This document shows, one piece after another, positions 45,345 through 55,576 of a stretch of DNA of 64,000 nucleotides. The DNA is from Lachnospiraceae bacterium (GTDB lineage Bacteria > Bacillota > Clostridia > Lachnospirales > Lachnospiraceae). Numbering within the stretch: position 1 is the first letter of the stretch; each line of letters starts with the position of its first letter. A program made the position numbers and the translations under genes. Under the pieces are notes generated by a model. It had not been told where the DNA came from and did not search any database. It saw only the letters and a program-made list of their open reading frames with translations. The DNA is taken from assembly GCA_017532145.1 (NCBI GenBank), contig JAFXJR010000046.1, forward strand, positions 1-64,000. Reading direction: 5' to 3'.

Positions 45345-46877
45345 ATGATGAAATTTTCAGACAGACTTGAGAAGAGTATAAGGAAGATGAGTATGAAAAT
45401 GGGATTTGACAACGAAAAATATCTAAACTTACAATCAGAACATATCAGGGAAAGAATCACCCGATTAGGCAATAAGCTTTACCTGGAATTTGGAGGCAAG
45501 CTTTTTGATGACTATCATGCCTCCAGAGTACTGCCGGGTTTTCAGCCTGACAGCAAGCTAAAGATGCTGCTACAGCTTAGGGAGCAGGCAGAAATTATTA
45601 TCGTTATCAGTGCCGATGCCATAGAAAAAAATAAAATTCGGGGAGATTTAGGGATTACCTATGATTTGGACGTGCTTCGTCTGGTAGATGCCTTCCGGAC
45701 TCAGGAGCTTTATGTAGGCAGCGTGGTCATTACCCAGTACACAGGTCAGCCTGCCGCAGACCATTTCCGCCGGCGGCTGTCGGCTTATGGTATCCGATCT
45801 TATCTGCACTATATTATCGAAGGATACCCCAGCAACATTCCACACATCGTCAGTGATGAGGGCTATGGGAAAAACGAATATATTGAAACCTCCCGTCCCC
45901 TGGTGGTAGTAACTGCTCCGGGACCAGGCAGCGGTAAGATGGCTACCTGCCTTTCTCAGCTGTATCATGAGCATAAAAGAGGGATAAAAGCCGGATATGC
46001 CAAGTTTGAAACCTTTCCTGTCTGGAATATTCCTCTGCGCCATCCCGTCAATGTCGCTTATGAAGCGGCCACTGCTGACTTAAACGATGTTAATATGATT
46101 GATCCCTTCCATCTGGAAGCCTATGGGGATACCACAGTCAATTACAACAGAGACGTGGAAATCTTTCCTGTGCTGCATGCCATGTTTGAACAGATTTTAG
46201 GGTACTGCCCCTATAAATCTCCTACCGATATGGGAGTGAATATGGCAGGTAAATGTATTGTCGATGACGAAATCTGCAAGGAAGCCTCCCGCCAGGAAAT
46301 TATCCGTCGCTACTATCAGGCACTCTGTGACCAGAAAAAGGATGTCATGGGTTCTAAGGAAATCGTTTATAAGCTGGAACTATTAATGAAACAGGCTAAT
46401 ATAGGAATTGAAGACCGCAAGGTAGTTCCTGCTGCTTTGATGCGACAGGAAAATACCGGTCACCCGGCTACTGCCATTCAACTGGCTGATGGACGAATCA
46501 TTACGGGAAAGACCTCTGATTTATTGGGAGCTTCTGCTGCGGCTCTGCTGAATGCGTTAAAGATTCTTGGCAATATTGACCCTGACCAGCATCTGATTTC
46601 CCGGGAAGCCATGGAACCGATTCAGACGCTAAAAACAGAATATCTGGGCAGCCGCAATCCCCGCCTTCACACGGATGAAATCCTGATTGCCCTGTCGATG
46701 AGTGCAGCCACTGATCAGGCTGCCCGACTGGCTCTCTCCCAGCTGCCCCGACTGGAGAGCTGTGAAGTACATTCCTCGGTTATCCTTTCCACAGTAGACG
46801 AAAAGACCTTTAAGCGACTGGGTATGCATCTGACCAGTGAACCGGCTTATGAAACGGATGCTATCTATCATAAATAA
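45345..46877 (+). CDS. DUF1846 family protein
   Basis: This 510-residue cytoplasmic protein belongs to DUF1846, a conserved Firmicutes family without an assigned reaction. Distinctive segments are MGFDNEKYLNLQSEHIRERI near residue 19, a glycine-rich loop APGPGSGKMATCLSQLYHE near residue 190, and KFETFPVWNIPLRHPVN. The glycine-rich loop suggests nucleotide binding. Family members often begin close to FDNEKY, so this form has about 18 extra N-terminal residues. An alternative ATG at 45390 is possible. AGAGGAATAA precedes ATG 45345. Confidence 0.88.
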   Translation: MMKFSDRLEKSIRKMSMKMGFDNEKYLNLQSEHIRERITRLGNKLYLEFGGKLFDDYHASRVLPGFQPDSKLKMLLQLREQAEIIIVISADAIEKNKIRGDLGITYDLDVLRLVDAFRTQELYVGSVVITQYTGQPAADHFRRRLSAYGIRSYLHYIIEGYPSNIPHIVSDEGYGKNEYIETSRPLVVVTAPGPGSGKMATCLSQLYHEHKRGIKAGYAKFETFPVWNIPLRHPVNVAYEAATADLNDVNMIDPFHLEAYGDTTVNYNRDVEIFPVLHAMFEQILGYCPYKSPTDMGVNMAGKCIVDDEICKEASRQEIIRRYYQALCDQKKDVMGSKEIVYKLELLMKQANIGIEDRKVVPAALMRQENTGHPATAIQLADGRIITGKTSDLLGASAAALLNALKILGNIDPDQHLISREAMEPIQTLKTEYLGSRNPRLHTDEILIALSMSAATDQAARLALSQLPRLESCEVHSSVILSTVDEKTFKRLGMHLTSEPAYETDAIYHK

Positions 46878-46917
46878 GTTCCACAGTTTTTCTGACACCA
46901 AAGTGCTTGCATAAAAC

Positions 46918-46948
46918 AAAGACCCCCTTCTTCGGATGGGGGCTTTAC
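46918..46948. terminator. Bidirectional terminator between DUF1846 gene and exopolysaccharide cluster
   Basis: AAAGACCCCC pairs with GGGGGCTTT around a short loop. T-rich flanks exist on both strands, fitting the convergent genes on each side. Confidence 0.85.
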
Positions 46949-46992
46949 TTTTAGGGCAGAACTTATCCTCTGTCTGTCGCAAACGAGTCCTT

Positions 46993-48024
46993 TTATGTAT
47001 GAAGTCTGTCATACCATCTGAAAATCCACCTTACCAGAACAATATTTATTCTAATCGGAGTACGCAGTATCTGATAAAGTAACCAGTTCGTTTTATCTTT
47101 TATTACCACTTTTTTTTCCTTTATGATTCGTCGATTTTCTTCATCCATACAAAACTTGATGATTCTTTCCCCATAACCCTGATTTCCACTGCGGATTTCA
47201 TTTTTGACCGCCAGCAGCAGCAGATAGATATACTCCTTCTCTGCCTGCTTCTGTCCGTTTTTCCTGCCTTTTTTGCAGTAGATTTCCTGTATCACATGGT
47301 ATAGTGTTCGGATTCCCTGATACATCCTAGCATCGTATTTGTGTACCATAGACTGAGAATGACAAAAATAATGGTAATATAAGGCTTCCTTCATAATAAC
47401 TACACGTTTGCAGTCTAACAAAGCAGGAAGAGTGATATTCACATCTTCTGCCATGGTGATAGAGGGATGACAATACTTAATATTTTCTTCAATCAGGCTT
47501 CTGGAAAACAGCTTCATGCAGCGGGACATGGATATCCACCGGTTTTCATGTCCCAATAGATTATCCTTAATCTCTCTCTCCAGCCGTTCTCCCTGATAGA
47601 CACCTGCTGCCAGACCATGATAATGTGGTGTAGTCCTGTTCGGCCGTTCTATCAAAAAATTGCAGCAGATAATCTCCTTGTGGTCTCCCTCCTCCGATGA
47701 GACATAGGCTGCCATTTCTTCTATCATACACTCGTCTACCCAGTCATCGCTGTCCACAAAGCATAGATATTCTCCCCTGCTGACTGTTACTCCCGCCTGC
47801 CAGGCTGATACCAGACCACCATTTTCCTTATGAATTACCCGGACTCTTTGATCCTGACGCTGATAGGCATCACACAGTGCAGGACTGGCATCCGGTGAGC
47901 CATCATCCACCAGAATAACCTCTATCTGAGGATAGGTCTGCTGTAACAGGCTGTCCACACAGCGTTTCAGATACTCCTCTGCCTTATAGACTGGTACAAT
48001 AATACTGATGCACCCTGCTGCCAT
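46993..48024 (-). CDS. Glycosyltransferase family 2
   Basis: This 343-residue GT-A fold enzyme is probably a sugar transferase in exopolysaccharide repeat-unit assembly. The nucleotide-binding start is SIIVPVYKAEEYLKRCVDSL. The DDGSPDASPALCD segment and the DXD-like FVDSDDWVDECMIEEM motif are conserved. The C-terminal half is family-specific and gives no donor identity. ATG 48024 has GAGGAG 7 nt upstream. It is the last gene of the polysaccharide cluster, ahead of the terminator. Confidence 0.88.
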   Translation of the reverse strand: MAAGCISIIVPVYKAEEYLKRCVDSLLQQTYPQIEVILVDDGSPDASPALCDAYQRQDQRVRVIHKENGGLVSAWQAGVTVSRGEYLCFVDSDDWVDECMIEEMAAYVSSEEGDHKEIICCNFLIERPNRTTPHYHGLAAGVYQGERLEREIKDNLLGHENRWISMSRCMKLFSRSLIEENIKYCHPSITMAEDVNITLPALLDCKRVVIMKEALYYHYFCHSQSMVHKYDARMYQGIRTLYHVIQEIYCKKGRKNGQKQAEKEYIYLLLLAVKNEIRSGNQGYGERIIKFCMDEENRRIIKEKKVVIKDKTNWLLYQILRTPIRINIVLVRWIFRWYDRLHT

Positions 48025-48094
48025 ATTCAATCTCCTCTCTGTCCACTTTCTTTTTTTCTTATCTGCCCGAAGCAAAGCTTCCCCATCTGCTTGG

Positions 48095-49282
48095 CTACTT
48101 GTCGATAGCCTTATTTCGCGAATTTGTTCCCGTCTTCCAATAATCCCTCAATAGCTGATACACTTTTTGATTTACATGGCGATAATCAAAGGCCTTGGAA
48201 TTGTCATACGCGTTCCGGGAATACACCTCATAAAAGGCTTCTATCCGTTTGACTGCCTGACGGATGCCTTCCGATGTTCCGTCGGTTTCCTCAGAATCCT
48301 GTCCAAAACGAAGGACTTCTCCAATACCGCCTACATTGGTGCTAATCACTGGCAGCCCCAGACTCAGTGCCTCCAGAATGGTCATAGGCACCCCTTCAAA
48401 AGCAGAGTTCATTACCAGAATATCTGCTTTTTCCATGTATTTGCGTACCTCTCCCGGAGAAACTGCCCCGGTAAAATGTATTCTTTCACTCTGATACGCA
48501 AGGAGTCGGTGATATTCTTCCCCATTTCCCACCACAGTCAGTTGTATCTGCTGCAGTCCCTCCTGCCCAGCCTCTGTTACTGCCTGAATAATCGGCTCTA
48601 CCCTTTTATCCTTAGAAAGCCTTCCTACAAACAGCAGATTTTCCACCTTTCCTGCTGTCAGTCTGCGATATCCCTCCGGCAGCTGGGGACAGACCACAGA
48701 ATTTCCTACCTGAACCAGATTTTTATTGTAGGGGGCATAGTCCCTGAGACTGTCCTTATCCAACAGCAGAATTTGGTCTGCCGTCCTCAGCAACCACTTT
48801 AAATATAGAGTAAAGCCTTTCTTAATCAGTAGGTTTTTCTGGAAAAACCGAAAGCCCTTTTCCATATTAAAGTAGCTGCCATGGGAAAAAATCACACAGG
48901 GAGAAGAAGGACTGCACAGCCTTACCAGCCCATATGCCTCCGGAGTATGAATATAGTTGCAATCCCATTTAGTAGGCTTCCACTTTTTCCTCCACTTCCA
49001 CAATCCCTTAGCATACGTCAGCCGCAGTGAACGGGAGGTATTGCCCAAGTCCCCTTCTGCTGCAGCCACAGGAAGGAAGCTAATCTTTTTCCCATACAAC
49101 TCCAGCCTGCTTATTTTGCCTACCTCCTCTGTCTGAAGGGTAACTCCTACCAGCAGAATCTCCTTTACCCGCTCTGTCTGTTCCTCACAGAGATATCGCA
49201 GAAAATTACTTATGCTGGTAAGCTGTCCTCCAATGGGAAAATCCTTGAAATTAGAAGTATCATAGATTAATAATCGACTCAT
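48095..49282 (-). CDS. Glycosyltransferase family 4
   Basis: This 395-residue GT-B fold enzyme transfers a sugar from a nucleotide donor with retention. The C-terminal donor domain shows LLFVGRLSKDKRVEPIIQAV and the EX7E-type motif NSAFEGVPMTILEALSLGLP, followed by VISTNVGGIGEVL. The start overlaps the end of the next upstream gene by four bases (ATGA), so the two are translationally coupled. The sugar is not identifiable. Confidence 0.9.
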   Translation of the reverse strand: MSRLLIYDTSNFKDFPIGGQLTSISNFLRYLCEEQTERVKEILLVGVTLQTEEVGKISRLELYGKKISFLPVAAAEGDLGNTSRSLRLTYAKGLWKWRKKWKPTKWDCNYIHTPEAYGLVRLCSPSSPCVIFSHGSYFNMEKGFRFFQKNLLIKKGFTLYLKWLLRTADQILLLDKDSLRDYAPYNKNLVQVGNSVVCPQLPEGYRRLTAGKVENLLFVGRLSKDKRVEPIIQAVTEAGQEGLQQIQLTVVGNGEEYHRLLAYQSERIHFTGAVSPGEVRKYMEKADILVMNSAFEGVPMTILEALSLGLPVISTNVGGIGEVLRFGQDSEETDGTSEGIRQAVKRIEAFYEVYSRNAYDNSKAFDYRHVNQKVYQLLRDYWKTGTNSRNKAIDK

Positions 49283-50427
49283 CGAAATAATTCCTTCCAG
49301 TATAAATCGGTTCTGCTTTCCCAGGAAAAACGCCTGATATTTTTATATCCCTTTTGAATCAGCTCCTGCGCCAGTGCCTTATCCTCTGTTATCCGAATCA
49401 AAGCCTCTGCAGTTGCCTTCAAATCGTCAGGCTCCACCAACAAGCCTGCCTCCCTTACAACCTCCGGCAAAGAGCTGCGATTGGAACATACTACCGGAAC
49501 GCCCAGCTGCATAGCCTCCAGCGGTGGAAATCCAAATCCCTCCACATAAGATAGAAACAGATACGCCCTGGCACCCGATACGATTTGACACATCCGATCA
49601 AACTGTCCAATATATTGGTGAAAGGTAACATGAGAGGCAGCCTCTTTATCCATTTGAGGATAGGGAGAGCTGTCCCCAATACCGATAACGACCAAATCCA
49701 GAGGTTTTGATGCCTGCCGATAATAGGCTTCATAAGCTTTTAGAATTCCTTTTGCATTTTTATGGGGCAGGGAGGAAGTCATTGCCACCAGATAGTTGGA
49801 CTTATCGCCGGCACTGCTGCCGTTTTTTTGAAAGGTTACATCGTTAAACCCATTATAGATAACCCGAATCCTTCTGCCTGCTCCCGGTACCTTTTCCAGA
49901 ATGTCCTGACGGGAATATTTGGATATGGTAATAATCCGTTCTGCCCCTTTAATCGAAGACTTTAGTCGAGCCATAATATAGGCATTTTCCACAGGATTAA
50001 ACACACCAGGATAATGGGTATGATAATAAAAGGGAATCAAATCATGAATCAGTATGGTATCTCGCAGCCTCTTTTTCCCTTTTTGCCAAAAAAATTTTCT
50101 CATCAAAATCCCCAATGGCCGATAGCCTCTGGGAAATAGAATCCTGTCTGCCGCATACCTTCTGGCATATTCTGCCACCAGCACCAGTTCCCAAAGAATA
50201 CAGTATACCTTATTCAGCGGATTTCCCTTGACTTCCACAAAGGTAACTCCAGGTACATCAAATTCCTCTCGGTTATAGGAATTTCCCAGAACAATAATGG
50301 AATCCTTCCCCGGTCTTTGCCCTGCCCTCTCTCCCAGATGAAACACTATGCTTTTCGCCAGATTATAGATGCCTATACTCTTTCCTGCTCCCTTTACCAG
50401 CTTGAAACAGTCGATTACCAGATTCAT
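49279..50427 (-). CDS. Glycosyltransferase family 4
   Basis: This 382-residue GT-B enzyme has [15 protein letters not shown] and [20 protein letters not shown], the latter being the EX7E motif, followed by [40 protein letters not shown] marks the domain junction, typical of mannosyl- or rhamnosyl-type GT4 enzymes. Its first base overlaps the last base of the sugar transferase gene. Donor identity is unknown. Confidence 0.9.
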   Translation of the reverse strand: MNLVIDCFKLVKGAGKSIGIYNLAKSIVFHLGERAGQRPGKDSIIVLGNSYNREEFDVPGVTFVEVKGNPLNKVYCILWELVLVAEYARRYAADRILFPRGYRPLGILMRKFFWQKGKKRLRDTILIHDLIPFYYHTHYPGVFNPVENAYIMARLKSSIKGAERIITISKYSRQDILEKVPGAGRRIRVIYNGFNDVTFQKNGSSAGDKSNYLVAMTSSLPHKNAKGILKAYEAYYRQASKPLDLVVIGIGDSSPYPQMDKEAASHVTFHQYIGQFDRMCQIVSGARAYLFLSYVEGFGFPPLEAMQLGVPVVCSNRSSLPEVVREAGLLVEPDDLKATAEALIRITEDKALAQELIQKGYKNIRRFSWESRTDLYWKELFR

Positions 50428-51839
50428 TATTTTGCTCCTTTGCCAAATAAAACCACACCCACTGTCTGGAATAAGATTTTCACATCCAGACGCAGCGACC
50501 AGTTGTCAATATACATTAAATCATATTTTACTACATCATCAAAATTTTCAATCTCACTTCTGCCGCTTACCTGCCACATTCCTGTCAGCCCCGGTGTCAT
50601 ACTCAGCCGACGACGATAATATTGATTGTACTGCTCAAATTCATCAGCTGTAGGAGGTCGGGTTCCCACCAGACTCATATCTCCCTTAAATACATTGTAA
50701 AACTGAGGCAGTTCATCAATGCTGGTCTTTCTTAAAAACGCACCCACCTTGGTAATCCGGGGGTCATTCTCCATCTTAAACATCAGTCCCTGCATCTCAT
50801 TTCTGGCCTCCAGATCCTTCTTTCTCTCCTCTGCGTCCACATACATAGAACGAAATTTATAAATCTTAAACCTTCGACCATTACGCCCAATCCGCATTTG
50901 AGAAAACAGCACCGGTCCCTTGGAATCCAACTTAATGGCTAATGCCACAAAGGGGAAGAAACACAGGGTAATCAACATCCCCACCAGTCCCCCTACCATA
51001 TCCATCACCCGTTTAATCATCATCCGCTTATAGCTGCTTTGAAATCGGGTATAGGTAATCACGGTATAGTTGCCAAAGGATTCCACCTTGCTGCAGTTTG
51101 CCTCCACACCCGGCAGTTCCAGGCTATAATGACAGTCTACTCCCATATCCTCAAAGCCATGGATAATGTCCTCCATACTACTTTGAGAAATTCCCGGCAG
51201 ATTTAAGAAAACCTCATCTAAAGCCATCTGAGTGGCCACTTCCAGTAAATCCCGCTTTCCTGCTACTACCGGAATCCCTCTTACCCTTCTGTTTTCCATA
51301 TCATAGTCGATACAGGCCAGAGCCACAATCTGATAATAAATTTCTAAATCCCTTTCCAGCCTGTCCAGCGTTTCGTCAATCAGATTACTTTGTGTCACCA
51401 CCATTACCTTTACTGCATTGTACTCCGAGGCATAATAGGTACGAAGAATCTCTTTCACCAGCATCTGCACCGACAAAGAAAGAGCCAGATTCAGAAAAAA
51501 GAAAAATCCCAGCGTCAGTCTGGAAAATACGTTACCCCACTCTGTTGCGAATAAAAGTACACTAATTACCATAATCATAATTCCATTATATTGCAAAACT
51601 GCCCAGCTTTCCCTGGTAAAATCCCTTTTTAGAAAATTCCTGTTCCAATCGATGAAAAAGCTGTAAATGGTACAAAAGAGCATTAAACAAAGGCACACCA
51701 GAAAGTGTACATTTTTATCTCCCATATCCCGAAAATTTCCAAAGCGGAGGTAGGTAGCCACCAGAAAGGCCACCGGAATACTTACCAAATCCGCAAACCA
51801 TAGCCCATATACTTCAATTATCTTATTTGTCTGTTTCAT
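50427..51839 (-). CDS. Priming sugar transferase (polyprenyl glycosylphosphotransferase)
   Basis: This 470-residue membrane enzyme transfers a sugar-1-phosphate to undecaprenyl phosphate and so starts polysaccharide repeat-unit synthesis. The N-terminal part has four or five transmembrane segments (about 10-120) and a nucleotide-binding-like cytoplasmic domain. The C-terminal bacterial sugar transferase domain begins with a helix (MDMVGGLVGMLITLCFFPFV). It carries KFRSMYVDAEERK, LRKTSIDELPQFYNVFKGD, SLVGTRPPTADEFEQYN and PGLTGMWQVSGRS. The donor is probably a UDP-hexose, but the type cannot be told. The start overlaps the upstream gene by 17 nt. Confidence 0.94.
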   Translation of the reverse strand: MKQTNKIIEVYGLWFADLVSIPVAFLVATYLRFGNFRDMGDKNVHFLVCLCLMLFCTIYSFFIDWNRNFLKRDFTRESWAVLQYNGIMIMVISVLLFATEWGNVFSRLTLGFFFFLNLALSLSVQMLVKEILRTYYASEYNAVKVMVVTQSNLIDETLDRLERDLEIYYQIVALACIDYDMENRRVRGIPVVAGKRDLLEVATQMALDEVFLNLPGISQSSMEDIIHGFEDMGVDCHYSLELPGVEANCSKVESFGNYTVITYTRFQSSYKRMMIKRVMDMVGGLVGMLITLCFFPFVALAIKLDSKGPVLFSQMRIGRNGRRFKIYKFRSMYVDAEERKKDLEARNEMQGLMFKMENDPRITKVGAFLRKTSIDELPQFYNVFKGDMSLVGTRPPTADEFEQYNQYYRRRLSMTPGLTGMWQVSGRSEIENFDDVVKYDLMYIDNWSLRLDVKILFQTVGVVLFGKGAK

Positions 51840-53127
51840 TCCTTTTCTTCCTGCCCCACTTCCCTACCAGTCGCCAGCATCCCCATAGATATTCCTCTGA
51901 AGCCTCCACCCTCTTTTGAGGACTTTGATCAGTTTGCTCTCTCTGACTGCTTTCTGCTTCTATTCGGTAAAACATATACATTCCCAGCAAAAAAAGCAGA
52001 TAATTTCTTCCAATATATACCGAAACAATATGTGCCTCCACTACGGTGTACACGGCCAGTACCACCGTCATCACCAGTCCCATACCATCCCGTCTGCGGG
52101 AAAACTGCCAAATCAGCCACAGCTGACAGAGGACACAGACGATTCCCGGAATAATCCCATACCAATAAAACAGCCGTACAAATCCCATATCAAAATAATA
52201 GTCATTTTCCGGTCGGGAAAATAATGACCAGGTAGCTGTAGTTCCTTCCCTGTTTTCCGAGCCATAGTAAAGATCCTGGATTCTTCCATTCAGATGCATC
52301 TCCAGTTCACCAATTAACCGATTTTCAAACCAGTAGTCCTTGGGCTGTGCAAACCGGCTGTCCGCAGCCAGAACAGAAAAGATAACGCACCCCAAAAACA
52401 AAAGCATCACCCCTGCACAGATCCACTTTTTTCCCTCCAGCCCTTTGATATAACGAAAAAGTACTGCTCCCAAAATAGCACAGAAGGCCATCATCGTCCC
52501 TGTCTTGGAATCTGTCAACAGAAATAATCCATAATTCAATATGGCCAGTCCTACATAACCATACCATCGCATCCGTTCCTGATACAGATACAAGCCCAGC
52601 AGAACCAGCATCAGAAACATACAATGCAGTGCATTAGGATGCCCCAGTCCCAGGCAATATCTTATCTGCACATACCCTCTGCCAAAATCCGTTTCCCATG
52701 CCAGTTCCCCATAAATACCTGTTACTGACAAAAAAATCAACAGCAGACAGCCTCCCAGAGTGATAAAAAAGACATACTTTAACAGCTTCTTTATCTCCAC
52801 ATCCTTACATGCAGCCAGAAAGGCTACTACCCGCAAAATCTCATTCCTGCCTGTTGCCTTATAGGAGACCAGCCCCAGAACACCAAACAGAAGTAACCAT
52901 ATCCATTCTCTCCGGGAATATCGGGTAATCAGTACCTTACCGGCAGCCAGCAGAAAGGTAATTCGGAACAGCTGCCCTTCTATAGGGTTGATATAGTTAC
53001 TCTTATCCACAATCACAATCAGAAGCTCCAGGGTAACACTGAGATAAAGCAGCCAAATACCCAGCTTACTCAGGTTTATCTTGGAATTTTCCTCTTTTTT
53101 ACTCGCTGTTTTCATCCTTTTTTCCAC
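51823..53127 (-). CDS. O-antigen ligase/polymerase-like membrane protein (Wzy-type)
   Basis: This 434-residue protein has about ten transmembrane segments, with a large extracytoplasmic loop around residues 265-300 (GRIQDLYYGSENREG). The charged linker RYCLGLGHPNALHCMF resembles the ligase/polymerase family, in which HPN-like motifs recur. A role as polysaccharide polymerase is inferred from topology and from its place between the priming transferase and glycosyltransferases. The start is a GTG with AGGAT upstream or the ATG four codons later. Sequence conservation in this family is low, so the confidence is moderate. Confidence 0.7.
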   Translation of the reverse strand: MEKRMKTASKKEENSKINLSKLGIWLLYLSVTLELLIVIVDKSNYINPIEGQLFRITFLLAAGKVLITRYSRREWIWLLLFGVLGLVSYKATGRNEILRVVAFLAACKDVEIKKLLKYVFFITLGGCLLLIFLSVTGIYGELAWETDFGRGYVQIRYCLGLGHPNALHCMFLMLVLLGLYLYQERMRWYGYVGLAILNYGLFLLTDSKTGTMMAFCAILGAVLFRYIKGLEGKKWICAGVMLLFLGCVIFSVLAADSRFAQPKDYWFENRLIGELEMHLNGRIQDLYYGSENREGTTATWSLFSRPENDYYFDMGFVRLFYWYGIIPGIVCVLCQLWLIWQFSRRRDGMGLVMTVVLAVYTVVEAHIVSVYIGRNYLLFLLGMYMFYRIEAESSQREQTDQSPQKRVEASEEYLWGCWRLVGKWGRKKRNETDK

Positions 53128-53177
53128 TCCATATCCTGTTCCCCTCTGCCTTATTCCCTCTGTTTTATCTTAGAAAT

Positions 53178-53252
53178 GACAGCACTTTTCACGCTGCGCT
53201 ACGCACTCTGCCTGCGAGGTGTGGAGAGAACACATCAAGGCAGCCCATACAT
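53178..53252. repeat. Family C intergenic repeat, partial inverted copy C3
   Basis: Read on the minus strand it matches C2: CAGCCCAT side, GTTCTCTCCACACC, then GAGTGCGTAGC and GTGAAAAGTGC. Only one half of the element is present. It lies between two exopolysaccharide genes. Confidence 0.6.
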
Positions 53253-53266
53253 TGCTACAGACGACT

Positions 53267-55573
53267 TTATCTGCAGGTGATGCCCGTTACCACACTGTCC
53301 TTTCCATAAAACTGTCCCGTCACCCGATTGGTCCAGGCCTCCGGATTGTCTGTCAATGGCATATGCATCAAAGGTCCCTGATTATCATTGATTGGTGGCA
53401 GTACTGCCTCTCTGATTTCATTATCCAGAAGTACCCTCTTTTGCTGCACCATCTGTTCCTTAAAGTCGGCAGCCTGCCCACTGGTGATATATTCCACACA
53501 CTGATAGAAGGTGGTCTCTTTTATATTTCCCCGGAAAACCAGCAAAAATCCCATACCTGCCAGAATCAGTACAGGCAGCATTGCTCCCTCCTGTCGCTTC
53601 CGCCTACTGAGAATAAAGCCTTCTATATCTATCATAGCACCAAATACCAGAAACAGAAATACATAAAAATTCATATTGTATACGCCCCCTGAAACCTCTA
53701 CTCCGGCATAGATTTCCGGTGCAAACATGGCACAGTAGACACCGTAAGAAAGTGGTACAAAAAGCCAGGGATAAGGATATGGCTTCCTTCCCTTACCCTC
53801 AGGCATAAATCGCCAAATCATCACGGCTGCCACAGCAAAAATCAGCAGCAGAAGGGGATTTTCCCTGATATACTCTACCGCCTGCACTGCCCCTCTCACT
53901 AGACAGGAAAATATGGTTTTTACTGCCAGTTCCCAGCGAAAACCAAAATCCTCTCCTCCCCGGCTTTTATTCCCCGGTGAACAGAAGCTAATCACCAATC
54001 CTATGGCTTCCAGCAACAGAGGCAGCAGACAGGCCAGGATTCGCTTTCTCTTTTCCTTTTGAAACCAGAATACTACAGACGACAGAATCATCACTAATGG
54101 TGCCAGCAGTGCCGCCTGATAATTTCCGCCCCCTAATAGAGTCATACACACTGCCAGACCAAGGTAGACTCCCCTCTGACTTCCGGCACCGGTGAGCCAT
54201 CGCAGATAACAAAAAATACTCAGCAGGGCAAGCGTATATGGCACTACATAATGAGCTGTTCCATTATACCAGAAAATTGCTGACTTTGTGCTGGGAACAA
54301 ACTGAAGGACTGCCAGGGAAAACAGGGCATACAGGCTTCCAAATCCCCACTTACTCCAGCCTGCCAGTCGCACCAGCACCTGATAAAACAGCAGGGCGGT
54401 AGACAATAGCCATAGGGTAAGCATCAGGGTGGGAACAATAAAATATCCCCGGGAAGAAAATACCTCCGGCTGGAGAGCAAACAGAAAAATGGAAAACCAG
54501 GTTCCCTGCCAACCCCGATAAAATTCTGCCACTGTCCTGCCTGCTGCTTTTATCACCTCTATCAGTGAACCGGAAGTCAGCCATGCCTGACGAGTCCAGA
54601 CTCCATAACCAAAATCGTCTCCTGTAGCACAGTTGACACCGGACAGCATAAGCACAGGAAGCAGACTGAAAAACAAGAGAACAAACAAGCCTGCACAGAC
54701 CAACTTTGCGGAGATAAGATGGGTCAGCTTCCATTGAATCTTACTGAGCAGTTTCCCTCCCAGCTCCATTCCATATTCTGCCTTATTGATTCCAAAGACT
54801 GCCACCTGCTCCCCACTCTTTCCTGCATCTGCACAGACCTTCATCAGCTTCCTTCGATATGGCCTTTTATCACCGAGATGATATTTTAGATAAAGATAAC
54901 CATATTCAGATACATTCAGCTCTTTATTCTCCCGACAGCTTTCTGTCAGCTGTTCCCTACTGACACCTATAGAAACCAGAGGTTCCTCTGTGTAGACAAA
55001 GCAGGGATTTTCCTTCAGAATATTCATATCATATTCCATATCCACCAGCCAGGTCAGATTCTCATCATAGGAAATTCTGTCTGCTGCTCTGCGTCTGACC
55101 ATTACCGCACTGGGTGCTCCTATGATATTACCTAAAAACAGATTTCGCCAATCCTTTCTAATGAAAGCAATCTCCTCTTGAGAAGCAAAACGGTCATAGT
55201 AGTTCTTCCCTTCCACCTGACGACTCCCCGAAAATACCATATCCACCTCCGGGTGAGCCTCTATCAGCCCCACAAACTGTCCAAGAGACGAGGAGGTGGT
55301 AAACCAATCGTCATGATGCATAAGCTTCACATACTCACCGCTGCTTTTGGCTATGGCTGCATTCCAATTGGCTGACGCTCCCAAAGGAGTCTGATTTTTG
55401 TAATACTGAATATAGCCTCTTTCTGCTGCCAGCCTGCCAATCTCATCTCCCTGGGAATCATCGGTGATAATCACCTCATAATCCCGAAAGTCCTGAGCTT
55501 CCACCGAATCCAACAGTCTAATCAGTGCTGCTGCGTTGTTATAGGTCGGAATACAGATTGAAACCTTTGCCAT
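53267..55573 (-). CDS. Glycosyltransferase family 2 fused to a DUF6056-type membrane domain
   Basis: This 768-residue protein has an N-terminal GT2 domain (about 1-250). It opens with VSICIPTYNNAAALIRLLDSV and has a MHHDDWFTTSS DXD-type motif. A hydrophobic domain (about 280-690) with around ten membrane segments resembles DUF6056 or GT-C-like proteins. A soluble extracytoplasmic end (ending NRVTGQFYGKDSVV) follows. Such fusions may add a glycosyl or other group on the outer face, but no activity has been assigned. It starts 3 bp after the fucosyltransferase stop, which indicates coupling. Confidence 0.8.
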   Translation of the reverse strand: MAKVSICIPTYNNAAALIRLLDSVEAQDFRDYEVIITDDSQGDEIGRLAAERGYIQYYKNQTPLGASANWNAAIAKSSGEYVKLMHHDDWFTTSSSLGQFVGLIEAHPEVDMVFSGSRQVEGKNYYDRFASQEEIAFIRKDWRNLFLGNIIGAPSAVMVRRRAADRISYDENLTWLVDMEYDMNILKENPCFVYTEEPLVSIGVSREQLTESCRENKELNVSEYGYLYLKYHLGDKRPYRRKLMKVCADAGKSGEQVAVFGINKAEYGMELGGKLLSKIQWKLTHLISAKLVCAGLFVLLFFSLLPVLMLSGVNCATGDDFGYGVWTRQAWLTSGSLIEVIKAAGRTVAEFYRGWQGTWFSIFLFALQPEVFSSRGYFIVPTLMLTLWLLSTALLFYQVLVRLAGWSKWGFGSLYALFSLAVLQFVPSTKSAIFWYNGTAHYVVPYTLALLSIFCYLRWLTGAGSQRGVYLGLAVCMTLLGGGNYQAALLAPLVMILSSVVFWFQKEKRKRILACLLPLLLEAIGLVISFCSPGNKSRGGEDFGFRWELAVKTIFSCLVRGAVQAVEYIRENPLLLLIFAVAAVMIWRFMPEGKGRKPYPYPWLFVPLSYGVYCAMFAPEIYAGVEVSGGVYNMNFYVFLFLVFGAMIDIEGFILSRRKRQEGAMLPVLILAGMGFLLVFRGNIKETTFYQCVEYITSGQAADFKEQMVQQKRVLLDNEIREAVLPPINDNQGPLMHMPLTDNPEAWTNRVTGQFYGKDSVVTGITCR

Positions 55574-55576
55574 CGC

